Shown here piece after piece: positions 1-6,496 of a DNA stretch of 12,756 bases (position 1 is the first letter of the stretch; every line of letters begins with the position of its first letter). Source of the DNA: Clostridia bacterium. Lineage in GTDB: Bacteria; Bacillota; Clostridia; Oscillospirales; CAG-272. The DNA is taken from contig JAFQNZ010000072.1 of NCBI GenBank assembly GCA_017395715.1, positions 1 to 12,756 on the forward strand, read 5' to 3'. The notes under the pieces were generated by a model, which saw only the letters and a list, made by a program, of their open reading frames with translations, was not told where the DNA came from and made no database searches. Made by a program: the position numbers and the translations under genes.

Positions 1-343
1 ACGGATAGACATAGCCATTTACAATAATACAGCGCTTGCCTTCGCTTTCATACCGAATGACGAGGGTATCTCCGGGACGAATGATGGTGCTGCCTGCAAG
101 AAATGGATTGTTCTGTAAAAGGCGGTCCACGGTAACCTGATACTCCCTGGCAATGCTGAAGAGTGTTTCGCCTTCTTCAACGGTATGAGTAATGGCGGGA
201 ATGCCAATGACAAGTGTTTGCCCAACAACCAGTCGGTTAGGATCGGTAAGGCTGTTGTTTTGTATGATCCATTCGGGGGGGATGCCGTACTGTTTTGCAA
301 TCGCATATACGGTGTCATTTGGTTTTACTACATGGATAATCAA
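1..343 (-). CDS. Tandem LysM protein, probable spore peptidoglycan hydrolase (YaaH/SleL-like), N-terminal part
   Basis: Only the first 114 residues are inside the window; the gene continues past the left edge. They form two LysM peptidoglycan-binding repeats, at about residues 2-47 (HVVKPNDTVYAIAKQYGIP) and 51-97 (HTVEEGETLFSIAREYQV), each ending in a GQTL/GDTLVI strand. After the second repeat comes KRCIIVNGYVYP. That kind of linker leads into the GH18 glucosaminidase domain in YaaH/SleL cortex-lytic enzymes, so a spore-germination or cortex role is likely but inferred. No signal peptide is present, as in the spore enzymes, which are made in the mother cell. I chose TTG at 343-341 over ATG at 349-347 because the AGAGGTGAT ribosome site sits directly on that ATG but about 8 bases from the TTG, and LysM proteins of this type begin MIIHVVKPxDT. 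It is transcribed divergently from the Crp/Fnr gene. I found no convincing sigma-A promoter for it. Confidence 0.8.
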   Translation of the reverse strand, partial: MIIHVVKPNDTVYAIAKQYGIPPEWIIQNNSLTDPNRLVVGQTLVIGIPAITHTVEEGETLFSIAREYQVTVDRLLQNNPFLAGSTIIRPGDTLVIRYESEGKRCIIVNGYVYP

Positions 344-394
344 TATCATCACCTCTTTTGTAGTATATGCCAAACAGATATTTTGCGAAACCGC

Positions 395-423
395 TTGACA
401 AAGATATGTTTTGTTGCTATAAT
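395..423 (+). promoter_or_regulatory. Consensus sigma-A promoter of the Crp/Fnr-ABC operon
   Basis: TTGACA at 395-400, a spacer of exactly 17 bases, and TATAAT at 418-423: both hexamers match the vegetative consensus perfectly. The expected transcription start is near 430, giving a leader of about 25 bases before the ATG at 455. Such a strong promoter ahead of a regulator normally implies that something represses it, and the adjacent dyad fits that. Confidence 0.9.
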
Positions 424-426
424 AAT

Positions 427-442
427 TGTAACAAATGTTACA
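427..442. promoter_or_regulatory. Perfect inverted repeat, probable Crp/Fnr operator
   Basis: TGTAAC-AAAT-GTTACA is a perfect 6+4+6 dyad. It begins 3 bases after the -10 box and covers the expected transcription start. Crp/Fnr dimers bind two-fold symmetric sites of about this length with a short central spacer. The half-site differs from the textbook FNR (TTGAT) and CRP (TGTGA) half-sites. At this position binding should block transcription, so negative autoregulation is the simplest reading. The link to the adjacent regulator is inference. Confidence 0.7.
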
Positions 443-454
443 GAAGAGGTTTTC

Positions 455-1150
455 ATGAAAGAACTGTCGTATGATGTTGAAAGGCCATTGTTTGATGAAG
501 CGGAAAAGATGCTGTCCGGTCTTGCGATTCTTGGGGGAGAGTCTTTTTCGAGATTCATTATAGAGGATACTGCATTTTCGCTTTGTGAATATCTGCCGGG
601 TGAAACGATATTTTCCAAAAAAGAATACCGTAAGTCGCTATCGCTGATGATCAGGGGGCGTGCAACTGCCCGCAAGATACACGGTGGAAAAGATTTGATG
701 ATCCGTTCATTTGAGCCCGGTGAAATTTTTGGCGTAGCAGCACTGTTTTGTCAAAAAGATGAATATGTGAGTGAAATCCGAGCAGATTCTTCCTGCGTTG
801 TAGCTTTTGTTCCGCAAGAAATTGTCAGCGAAGTGTTTCGGAAATCCCCCGATGCGGCGATTGCGTATATTTCTCTTTTGTCTCAAAAGATTTGCTATTT
901 GAATGATAAGCTTGACAACATATCGGCACCGAGTGCGATTTCCAAGTTATGCTATTATCTTCTTGAGAAACAGGAAACGACAATTGCCATGCAGTCACTT
1001 GCTCAAATGCTTGGTATCAGCCGTATGACGCTTTACCGTTCACTCGATATCCTTATTGAGAACGAATGGATTCGAAAAGAAGGGAAAAAGCTGACGGTTC
1101 TTGACCGAGAGGCGCTAACCCGTATTGCACTGTCTGAAGAAATTTTTTAA
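455..1150 (+). CDS. Crp/Fnr-family transcriptional regulator
   Basis: The 231-residue protein has a cyclic-nucleotide-binding-type beta-barrel at about residues 30-125 (YLPGETIFSK, the LMIRGRATARK strand pair, FEPGEIFGVAALF), a dimerisation helix at about 128-155, and a C-terminal winged helix-turn-helix at about 176-215 (MQSLAQMLGISRMTLYRSLDIL). It should bind DNA as a dimer and respond to a small ligand or redox signal. The N-terminal cysteine cluster that holds the FNR [4Fe-4S] centre is absent, and I cannot place a cAMP-contacting Arg-Ser pair, so the effector is unknown. The frame is open upstream to 185, but ATG 455 is chosen because it has AGAGG 5-6 bases away and follows the promoter at 395-423. 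The importer lipoprotein starts 21 bases downstream, so the regulator and importer genes are probably co-transcribed. Confidence 0.9.
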   Translation: MKELSYDVERPLFDEAEKMLSGLAILGGESFSRFIIEDTAFSLCEYLPGETIFSKKEYRKSLSLMIRGRATARKIHGGKDLMIRSFEPGEIFGVAALFCQKDEYVSEIRADSSCVVAFVPQEIVSEVFRKSPDAAIAYISLLSQKICYLNDKLDNISAPSAISKLCYYLLEKQETTIAMQSLAQMLGISRMTLYRSLDILIENEWIRKEGKKLTVLDREALTRIALSEEIF

Positions 1151-1171
1151 TCTTGAAAGGATTGATTTATT

Positions 1172-2197
1172 ATGAAAAGACTTTTATCCATTTTTATGCT
1201 TCTTGTTTTGCTGGTTTCGATGGTTGCTTGTGGCAGCGAAACCGAACAAACGACGGCAACCACAACCACTGAAGGCAACGGTACGGAGAATTACGATCCC
1301 GTGTATGCCGATGAAGTTCGCATTCTTACCCTGAAAGGTCCGACCGGTATGGGTATGGCTAACGTCTGGAACGATGCCAAGTTTGATTCGGAATCCAAGT
1401 ATAAGTTTACAATTTTTCCTTCTCCCGATCTTGTAAAAGAGGAAATTTTGTTTGGTAAGTATGATATTGCAGCCCTTCCTACCAATGTTGCGGCTGCTTT
1501 GTATAACAGCGGCAAGGCTGATCTTCAGGTTGTGGCGGTGAATACGCTTGGTGTTCTTCATATTGTGGAAAACGGAAATACCGTTACCGACATCAATAGC
1601 CTGAAGGGTAAGACAATTCATGCAACAGGCGGAGGTTCGACTCCTGAATTTATTCTTCGCTATGTGCTTGAACAGAATGGCATCGATCCCGACAAGGATG
1701 TTACACTTGACTTTTCTTATGCCAATCACGACGATCTTGCTAACTTGGTGGGCGGTGGAGCAGTAAAGATTGCGATGCTTCCCGAACCGAATGTTACAGC
1801 AGTGCTTTCAAAAACAAAGGATGTTCGTGTTGCGCTTGATCTTACAGAAGAGTGGAGAAAAGTCTCTGATTTCGATGTGATGCAGGGTTGCATTGTGGTT
1901 CGTAAAGCGTTTGCAGAAGAGCATCCCGAACAGCTTGCTGAATTCCTTGACGAATATCGTGCTTCGGTTGAATATGTCAATCAGAATCCGAATATTGCGG
2001 CAGGTGTTATTGCCGGTCTTGGTATTATCCCCAAAGAGGCTTTGGCAAAACAGGCGATTCCGCGTTGCAACATTGTGTATGTTGACGGGGAAGAGATGCA
2101 GGAATCGCTGTCTGCTTTTCTGAATGTGTTGTATGAAGCTGATGCGAAATCGATCGGCGGAAAGAATCCCGATGAGGGTTTCTATTATAAACGATGA
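1172..2197 (+). CDS. ABC transporter substrate-binding lipoprotein (nitrate/sulfonate/THI5-type)
   Basis: The protein has 341 residues. Residues 1-20 are a lipoprotein signal peptide (KRLL, hydrophobic stretch, MVAC with Cys20 as lipid anchor), followed by a Thr/Glu-rich linker. The mature part is a type-2 periplasmic-binding fold like SsuA, NrtA/CmpA and ThiY: ILTLKGPTGMGMANVW early on, KYDIAALPTNVAAALY, SLKGKTIHATGGGSTPEFILRYVLEQNGI, and KIAMLPEPNVTAVL. It would capture a small solute outside the membrane and hand it to the permease encoded next. The GPTGMGMA segment is typical of a clostridial subgroup with no assigned substrate, as far as I recall, so sulfonate, nitrate or pyrimidine-precursor labels would be guesses. 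AAAGG lies about 9 bases before the ATG, and the stop overlaps the permease start in ATGA. Confidence 0.9.
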   Translation: MKRLLSIFMLLVLLVSMVACGSETEQTTATTTTEGNGTENYDPVYADEVRILTLKGPTGMGMANVWNDAKFDSESKYKFTIFPSPDLVKEEILFGKYDIAALPTNVAAALYNSGKADLQVVAVNTLGVLHIVENGNTVTDINSLKGKTIHATGGGSTPEFILRYVLEQNGIDPDKDVTLDFSYANHDDLANLVGGGAVKIAMLPEPNVTAVLSKTKDVRVALDLTEEWRKVSDFDVMQGCIVVRKAFAEEHPEQLAEFLDEYRASVEYVNQNPNIAAGVIAGLGIIPKEALAKQAIPRCNIVYVDGEEMQESLSAFLNVLYEADAKSIGGKNPDEGFYYKR

Positions 2198-2979
2198 GTT
2201 GGTTTAAAAAAATCAAAATTCCAAAACCGATTTTATGGCTGATTGCGGCAATATTCTGGACGGCTATCTGGTATTTTGCCGCATTCAGAATGGGCAATGA
2301 ATTATTCTTGCCATATCCGCATACGGTGTTTCTGTCGTTTGGAAAACTCGTTCAAGAAGGCGAATTCTGGCACGCGGTATGGCAGAGTATGCTGACTGTT
2401 CTGAAGGGCTCGCTGATTGGTTGTGCTTTGGGCGGTATTTTTGCAGTGCTTGCTTCACTTTCAAAGATCTTTTGTGCAATCGTTTCACCGCTTGTTACGG
2501 TTTTGCGCGCAACGCCGGTGGCTTCGTTTATCATTCTTGTATATGTGATCGTGCGTGTGAATGATTTTGCAATTGATACCGTGGCACTTCTGATCGTGAT
2601 CATCATGGTGATTCCGATTCTTTACAGCAACCTTTACAGCGGTATTGCTTCATTTGATAAGGGGCTTGATGAAGTTGCAAACGTATATTCTTTCACATTG
2701 AGAAAAAAGATTGTATTTTTATGGTTTCCGCAAATCAAACCGTTTCTCATCTCAGGTGTGATCAATGCCATTGGTTTTGCCTGGAAGGCAGGGGTGGCGG
2801 CAGAAGTGATTTGCAATCTTGAAAATACCATTGGGCAGAATCTCGCCGAATCCAAATCAAATCTCGAAATGGATCGTTTATTTGCGTGGACCATGACAGT
2901 TGTGCTTCTTAGTATTTTCTTTGAATGCTTGGTGAAAAGAGCCTTTCAAAAGAAAAGAAAGGAGATGAAGCAAGCGTGA
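2194..2979 (+). CDS. ABC transporter permease (SsuC/NrtB-like)
   Basis: This 261-residue inner-membrane protein of the BPD_transp_1 family has hydrophobic helices at about residues 12-32, 65-90, 97-122, 126-148, 185-207 and 230-248. The cytoplasmic coupling (EAA) loop is at about 160-188 (EVANVYSFTLRKKIVFLWFP), with the usual central Gly replaced by Ser, and is followed by GFAWKAGVAAEVI, a signature of nitrate/sulfonate/taurine permeases. It forms the translocation channel and should pair as a homodimer with the ATPase encoded next. ATG 2194 overlaps the lipoprotein stop in ATGA, and its own stop overlaps the ATPase GTG start, so translation of the three importer genes is probably coupled. 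Confidence 0.92.
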   Translation: MSWFKKIKIPKPILWLIAAIFWTAIWYFAAFRMGNELFLPYPHTVFLSFGKLVQEGEFWHAVWQSMLTVLKGSLIGCALGGIFAVLASLSKIFCAIVSPLVTVLRATPVASFIILVYVIVRVNDFAIDTVALLIVIIMVIPILYSNLYSGIASFDKGLDEVANVYSFTLRKKIVFLWFPQIKPFLISGVINAIGFAWKAGVAAEVICNLENTIGQNLAESKSNLEMDRLFAWTMTVVLLSIFFECLVKRAFQKKRKEMKQA

Positions 2980-3554
2980 TTACGGTTGAACATTTGACTA
3001 AACGATACGGTGAGAAGATTGTACTTGATGGTTTTTCCATGACGATTCAAGACGGTGAAAAACTTGCTATTATGGGAGAAAGCGGTCAAGGAAAGACTAC
3101 ATTGCTTCGCATAATAGCTGGTCTTGAGCATCACGATGCAGGATTGATCAAGGGTTTTTCCAAAGAAGATATTGCGTATGTGTTTCAAGAGCCGAGATTG
3201 TTCGATACGGTTAATGTGTTAAAGAATTTGACGGTTGTTTCGAAACAGCCGTTTAAGGACGCGGAAAAGAAAGCAAGAGAGCTTCTTGCCTGTGTGGGGC
3301 TTGCGGAGGATGCCGAAAAATATCCCACCGAATTATCGGGAGGAATGAAGCAAAGGCTTTCTTTGGCAAGAGCGTTTATGGTGGACAGACCGATTCTTTT
3401 ATTGGATGAGCCGTTTTCAGCGTTAGATCAAGACACAAAAGAAGCGATGATTCAATTTGTTAGGGAACGAGCGAAGAACAAAACAGTGATCCTTGTTACA
3501 CACGATCAAAGTGATGCACTTTCCTTATGCGGAAAAATAGAATATTTGGTTTGA
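2976..3554 (+). CDS. ABC transporter ATP-binding protein, short form
   Basis: The 192-residue cytoplasmic ATPase has Walker A GESGQGKTT (34-42), Q-loop FQEP (Gln71), signature LSGGMKQR (120-127), Walker B ILLLDEP (140-146), D-loop SALD and H-loop THD (His176). All catalytic elements are intact, so it should power the importer. It ends about 16 residues after the H-loop, whereas SsuB/NrtD-type ATPases usually run to 240-260, so the C-terminal tail is missing. Family architecture, not a frameshift, is the likely cause because the frame ends cleanly. I chose GTG 2976 because it overlaps the permease stop (GTGA) and gives the standard MITVEHLTKRYG beginning. AAAGGAG lies upstream at 2958-2964, with a rather long 11-base gap. 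An in-frame ATG at 2925 would add 17 atypical residues. Confidence 0.9.
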   Translation: MITVEHLTKRYGEKIVLDGFSMTIQDGEKLAIMGESGQGKTTLLRIIAGLEHHDAGLIKGFSKEDIAYVFQEPRLFDTVNVLKNLTVVSKQPFKDAEKKARELLACVGLAEDAEKYPTELSGGMKQRLSLARAFMVDRPILLLDEPFSALDQDTKEAMIQFVRERAKNKTVILVTHDQSDALSLCGKIEYLV

Positions 3555-3584
3555 TGGTTTGAAAATATCGTGATACATTTCAAA

Positions 3585-3632
3585 AAAAGGTGTTTTTTGT
3601 CAGAGAGATTTACTTGACAAGAAGCACCTTTT
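3585..3632. terminator. 18-bp stem-loop, possible terminator of the ABC operon
   Basis: The left arm AAAAGGTGTTTTTTGTCA (3585-3602) pairs with the right arm TGACAAGAAGCACCTTTT (3615-3632). That is 18 pairs, two of them G-U, around a 12-base loop. The right arm ends in TTTT, but the following bases (ATGTTATC) are a poor U-tract, so termination on the plus strand may be weak. The -35 hexamer of the next promoter lies at the loop edge and in the right arm. It may instead, or also, serve as an operator. Confidence 0.55.
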
Positions 3633-3642
3633 ATGTTATCAT
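3614..3642 (+). promoter_or_regulatory. Promoter of the lipoprotein-mscS unit
   Basis: TTGACA at 3614-3619, a 17-base spacer, and TATCAT at 3637-3642 preceded by TG (extended -10, TGTTATCAT). It lies 48 bases before the ATG at 3690 and overlaps the 3' arm of the upstream hairpin. Because the -10 covers the earlier in-frame ATG at 3633, that ATG cannot be the start for transcripts from here. Confidence 0.85.
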
Positions 3643-3689
3643 ATCTCAGTAAGTATGAGGGGATGCTTGAGACTCAAGGGAGAGGTGTT

Positions 3690-4679
3690 ATGGGTAAAAA
3701 AAAGGTTTTGATTTTGTTGCTCCTATCCGCACTTTTACTGCTTGGTTCTTGTTCTGATGACAAAACGCCCACGCATACTACGGCAAACGGCAGTGATACG
3801 GACATGACAACGCCGCAGACTCCGCCTGATCTTGGCAACGAAGACACACCTGTCAATCTCATTTATGAGATGAGTACCAATCTTTCCGAAGATGGGATCA
3901 CCGTTCCTTCTGCGTCATTTGTTTCGGGAACGCTTCTTGCAGTCAATGACGAGCAAATCTTTCGTTACCATGTGGCATCACTTCTTCCTGCAAGCGATAT
4001 TTCATCTTCTGTCTCTGACGTTAAGAGTCAGAATCTTGTTCGCTTATACGGAAAAAAATCACAAAACTACTTATTAGCTTCATCGCAGATCTTTTTGAAG
4101 GCGGATGCGTTTCAGCCTTGGGAAGATTTGATGGCGGCATTTGTTTCTGATACGGGTAAGAAAAGCGTGCAGGTTGTCAGCGCGTATGTTTATAACGGGA
4201 AAGAAAGTCTTTACAGTCCGTTTGTGACAGGGTATTCGCTTGCCATCAATCTGTATGAAAACGGTGCCAACTATTCGCTTGCATCTTCTGAAAAAACGGT
4301 TACGGTAAACGGAAAAACGATAACTTGCCTTGATTGGTTTCAAGATAACTGTGTTCAATACGGCTTTGTTTATACAGGGCTGGAGGGCGATCAGGCTAAA
4401 ACTTTGGCAACTTTCCGCTATGTGGGCGTTCCGCATGCTTTGGCGATGCAAAAACTTGATTATGTGGATACGCAGGAATATACGGATTTTCTTCGTAATG
4501 GTTCACAGAATCACACAGTGACTGATTTTGAAAATGACATAACTTGGAATATTGGTTTTTATCCGGCGGATAAAAAAGAGGTCTTGACCAAAATAGCACT
4601 TCCCAAAGGTGCTGTTTATACCGTGTCAGGCAATAATGTTGATGGTTTTATTGTGGCATATTATATGCCCGAATCATAA
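3690..4679 (+). CDS. Lipoprotein with a degenerate VanY/M15B-like D-Ala-D-Ala carboxypeptidase domain
   Basis: The 329-residue protein has a lipoprotein signal (residues 1-21, LGSC with Cys21) and a Thr/Pro/Asp-rich linker to about residue 55. The rest follows the order of clostridial VanY-like peptidases: LLAVNDEQ (82-89), NLVRLYGKKSQNYLLASSQIFLKADA (115-140), VVSAYVYNG where active enzymes have SGYRTYE, PFVTGYSLAINL (177-188) where they have SEHxTGLAVDI, WFQDNCVQYGFVY (216-228), and ATFRYVGVPHALAM (240-253) where they have EPWHFRYVG. At these places the zinc His and Asp read Val and Asn, and the Trp-His pair reads Ala-Thr. It is therefore probably not a zinc peptidase. It may bind peptidoglycan stems or regulate an active paralog outside the membrane; that is inference. 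GGGAGAGGTG lies just before ATG 3690, and an MscS gene follows 33 bases downstream. Confidence 0.65.
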   Translation: MGKKKVLILLLLSALLLLGSCSDDKTPTHTTANGSDTDMTTPQTPPDLGNEDTPVNLIYEMSTNLSEDGITVPSASFVSGTLLAVNDEQIFRYHVASLLPASDISSSVSDVKSQNLVRLYGKKSQNYLLASSQIFLKADAFQPWEDLMAAFVSDTGKKSVQVVSAYVYNGKESLYSPFVTGYSLAINLYENGANYSLASSEKTVTVNGKTITCLDWFQDNCVQYGFVYTGLEGDQAKTLATFRYVGVPHALAMQKLDYVDTQEYTDFLRNGSQNHTVTDFENDITWNIGFYPADKKEVLTKIALPKGAVYTVSGNNVDGFIVAYYMPES

Positions 4680-4712
4680 AAATAAATTTCACAAAAAGAA
4701 AGGAAAATCAAA

Positions 4713-5543
4713 ATGAATTTGTTTCTTGCTACTTGGGCGGATACCTTTATGACGAAAGTCATTGAGTTTGCCACATCCGTCGGAATGAGACTGCTCGGCG
4801 CGCTTTTGATCCTCATCATTGGCTTTATTGTGGTTGGCTATTTTGCCAAAAAGGTGCGCAAGTCTTCGAAAATGGACCCTATGCTCGCTAAGTTTTCCGC
4901 ATCGTTTATCAACTTTGGCGGCAAAACCATCGTGGTGATCACAGCCATTGCCGTTATGGGCGTGGAGATGACATCTTTTGTTGCTCTCATTGCATCTGCC
5001 GGTGTTGCCATCGGTCTTGCACTTCAGGGAAGTCTTTCGAACATTGCAGGCGGTATTCTTCTGATTGTTTTCAAGCCCTTCAAGGTGGGCGATTACATCC
5101 TTGTTGGAGGAGAAGAGGGAACTGTTACTGACATGAACCTTTTCTACACCATTCTGAAACAGCCTGACAATGTAACTGTTAGCATTCCGAACGGTGTTGT
5201 CTCCAACTCTCCGCTTGAGAATCTTTCGGTAGAAGAAATTCGCCGTGTTGATTTTGCCATCAGCACCGCACGCGATACCGATGTTGAGAGAGTGAAGAAG
5301 CTTCTGATTGCGGTTGCTTCCAGCCACGAATTGGTACTTACTGATCCCGCTCCGTTTTGCCGTCTTTCGCAGTTTGGCGAAAATGGAATTGACTTCACAC
5401 TTCGTGTGTGGGTGAAGAAAGAGGATTATTGGACTGTTAATTTTGATATCAAAGAAGATATCGATAAGGTATTTAAGCATGAAGGTATCAAGATTCCGTA
5501 CCGTCAGGTTGATATCCACATGGATGCGCAGGATGAGGAATAA
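4713..5543 (+). CDS. mscS: Small-conductance mechanosensitive channel MscS
   Basis: At 276 residues it is close to the E. coli MscS length (286). It has three membrane helices: about 22-46, about 68-92, and the pore helix 94-122 with AGVAIGLALQGSLSNIAGGILL, nearly the E. coli pattern of alternating Gly and Ala. The beta domain follows with FKPFKVGDYI and SIPNGVVSNSPLENLS, then an alpha/beta C-terminal domain ending near 270. It forms a heptameric inner-membrane valve that opens under membrane tension and releases solutes on osmotic downshock. GAAAGGA lies upstream of the ATG. It has no obvious promoter of its own in the 33-base gap, so it is probably read from the promoter at 3614-3642 and stops at the hairpin at 5562-5604. 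Confidence 0.95.
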   Translation: MNLFLATWADTFMTKVIEFATSVGMRLLGALLILIIGFIVVGYFAKKVRKSSKMDPMLAKFSASFINFGGKTIVVITAIAVMGVEMTSFVALIASAGVAIGLALQGSLSNIAGGILLIVFKPFKVGDYILVGGEEGTVTDMNLFYTILKQPDNVTVSIPNGVVSNSPLENLSVEEIRRVDFAISTARDTDVERVKKLLIAVASSHELVLTDPAPFCRLSQFGENGIDFTLRVWVKKEDYWTVNFDIKEDIDKVFKHEGIKIPYRQVDIHMDAQDEE

Positions 5544-5561
5544 TCCATCCTTTTGAAAGTC

Positions 5562-5604
5562 AAAATGTCGCCCTTGCTTTTGCATAGGCGGCATTTTCTT
5601 TTGA
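5562..5604 (+). terminator. Rho-independent terminator after mscS
   Basis: AAAATGTCGCC (5562-5572) pairs with GGCGGCATTTT (5587-5597), 11 pairs with one G-U, around a 14-base loop. The 3' arm ends in TTTT and is followed by CTTTTGATT. It separates mscS from the VTC-domain gene. Confidence 0.8.
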
Positions 5605-5665
5605 TTCGTACAAGATTGACAGATAAACCGAGTATAATACATGATTTTTTTATCATTTTGTCGAG

Positions 5666-5693
5666 TTGTTCATATTGAGTTAATATTTATTAT
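5666..5693 (+). promoter_or_regulatory. Weak candidate promoter for the VTC-DUF4956-cyclophilin operon
   Basis: In the AT-rich 130-base gap, TTGTTC (5666-5671), a 16-base spacer and TATTAT (5688-5693) is the best correctly spaced pair. A perfect TATAAT at 5633-5638 and a perfect TTGACA at 5616-5621 also occur but are only 11 bases apart, which does not suit sigma-A. The true start cannot be decided by eye. Confidence 0.35.
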
Positions 5694-5740
5694 GTAGAAT
5701 AGCGAGGTAGGAATATTGGGTTAGAAAGGAGCGGATGCTA

Positions 5741-6496
5741 TTGGCAATCACTGTTTTTAAGCGTTATGAGAAAAAATATTTGTTGACGCTAGAACAATAT
5801 GAAGCACTCAGAGTGTTTCTTGCCGATTATATGCGGTACGATAAGTATTGTTTGAACGATAAATCGTATAAGCTTTACAATATTTATTTTGACTCACCCA
5901 CTAACGAACTCATACGCACATCGGTATCCAAGCCACCCTATAAAGAAAAACTCAGAATGCGTTCTTATTTTCCTTTGCGAGAAGCAGACGATAAAGTTTT
6001 CTTCGAAATCAAAAAGAAGTATAAGGGTGTTGTTACCAAGCGTCGTGCCACGATGAAGTATTCCGAAGTGATGGAAATGGTTAGGACAAGACAGCTTCCG
6101 CCGTCTTATGAAACTGCTTCCTATTTCGACAGGCAGGTCGAAAAGGAAATTCTCCGTATGCTTGTGAATTACAATTTGCGTCCTGCAGTGTATATATCGT
6201 ACGATCGCGTTGCTATGTTTGGCATTGATGATCCTGAACTCCGCATTACCTTTGACAAAGAAATCTATACACGCCGAACCAATCTGACCTTTGATGGCGA
6301 TACATCGGGGTATGACATTATGCCACCTGAGAGGATTTTGATGGAAATCAAGATTCCCAACGCCATGCCGCTTTGGCTTGCTCGTTTTTTAAGCGAGCAC
6401 AAAATCTTTAACTCTAGCTTTTCCAAATACGGAAAAGAATATGAATATTTAGTTACCGGTGTACATACCCCGGAATTGGAGGAAGAATATGTTTGA
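5741..6496 (+). CDS. VTC-domain polyphosphate polymerase
   Basis: A 251-residue VTC-domain protein (PF09359), the fold of yeast Vtc4, which makes polyphosphate from ATP inside a basic beta-barrel tunnel. The tunnel strands are visible in order: KRYEKKYLL near the N-terminus, YNIYFDS, EKLRMRSY, FFEIKKKYKGVVTKRRA, RPAVYISYDRVAMFG, LRITFDKEI, ILMEIKI and FSKYGKEYEYL. These supply the alternating Arg/Lys and the metal-binding Glu expected of an active enzyme. I prefer TTG 5741 to ATG 5735. GAAAGGAG ends 3 bases before the ATG but 9 before the TTG, and the TTG start gives MAITVFKRYEKKY, the usual beginning of clostridial homologs. The stop lies 8 bases inside the DUF4956 gene, a common pairing. 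Confidence 0.88.
   Translation: MAITVFKRYEKKYLLTLEQYEALRVFLADYMRYDKYCLNDKSYKLYNIYFDSPTNELIRTSVSKPPYKEKLRMRSYFPLREADDKVFFEIKKKYKGVVTKRRATMKYSEVMEMVRTRQLPPSYETASYFDRQVEKEILRMLVNYNLRPAVYISYDRVAMFGIDDPELRITFDKEIYTRRTNLTFDGDTSGYDIMPPERILMEIKIPNAMPLWLARFLSEHKIFNSSFSKYGKEYEYLVTGVHTPELEEEYV

Noticed and set aside
344..394. Mother-cell sigma-E type promoter for the LysM gene
   Set aside because: CATATACT on the minus strand resembles a sigma-E -10, but no matching -35 lies 13-15 bases upstream.
185..454. In-frame upstream extension of the Crp/Fnr gene, 90 codons
   Set aside because: It runs antisense over the LysM gene and across the promoter at 395-423, has no family similarity, and ATG 455 has a ribosome site.
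349..675. Minus-strand open frame of 108 codons over the crp gene
   Set aside because: Antisense shadow of a well-supported coding region with low-complexity translation and no ribosome site.
3633..3689. Earlier ATG at 3633 for the lipoprotein gene
   Set aside because: It overlaps the -10 region of the promoter; starting at 3690 puts a clean lipoprotein signal at the N-terminus with an AGAGGTG site upstream.
5616..5638. TTGACA and TATAAT as a promoter before the VTC gene
   Set aside because: Both hexamers are perfect but only 11 bases apart, too short for sigma-A; the TATAAT may still act with another -35.
4689..5642. Minus-strand open frame of 317 codons opposite mscS
   Set aside because: It is longer than mscS itself, but mscS has full family motifs and an RBS. 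The antisense translation is rich in His, Lys, Asn and Cys with no recognisable domain, and it crosses the terminator.
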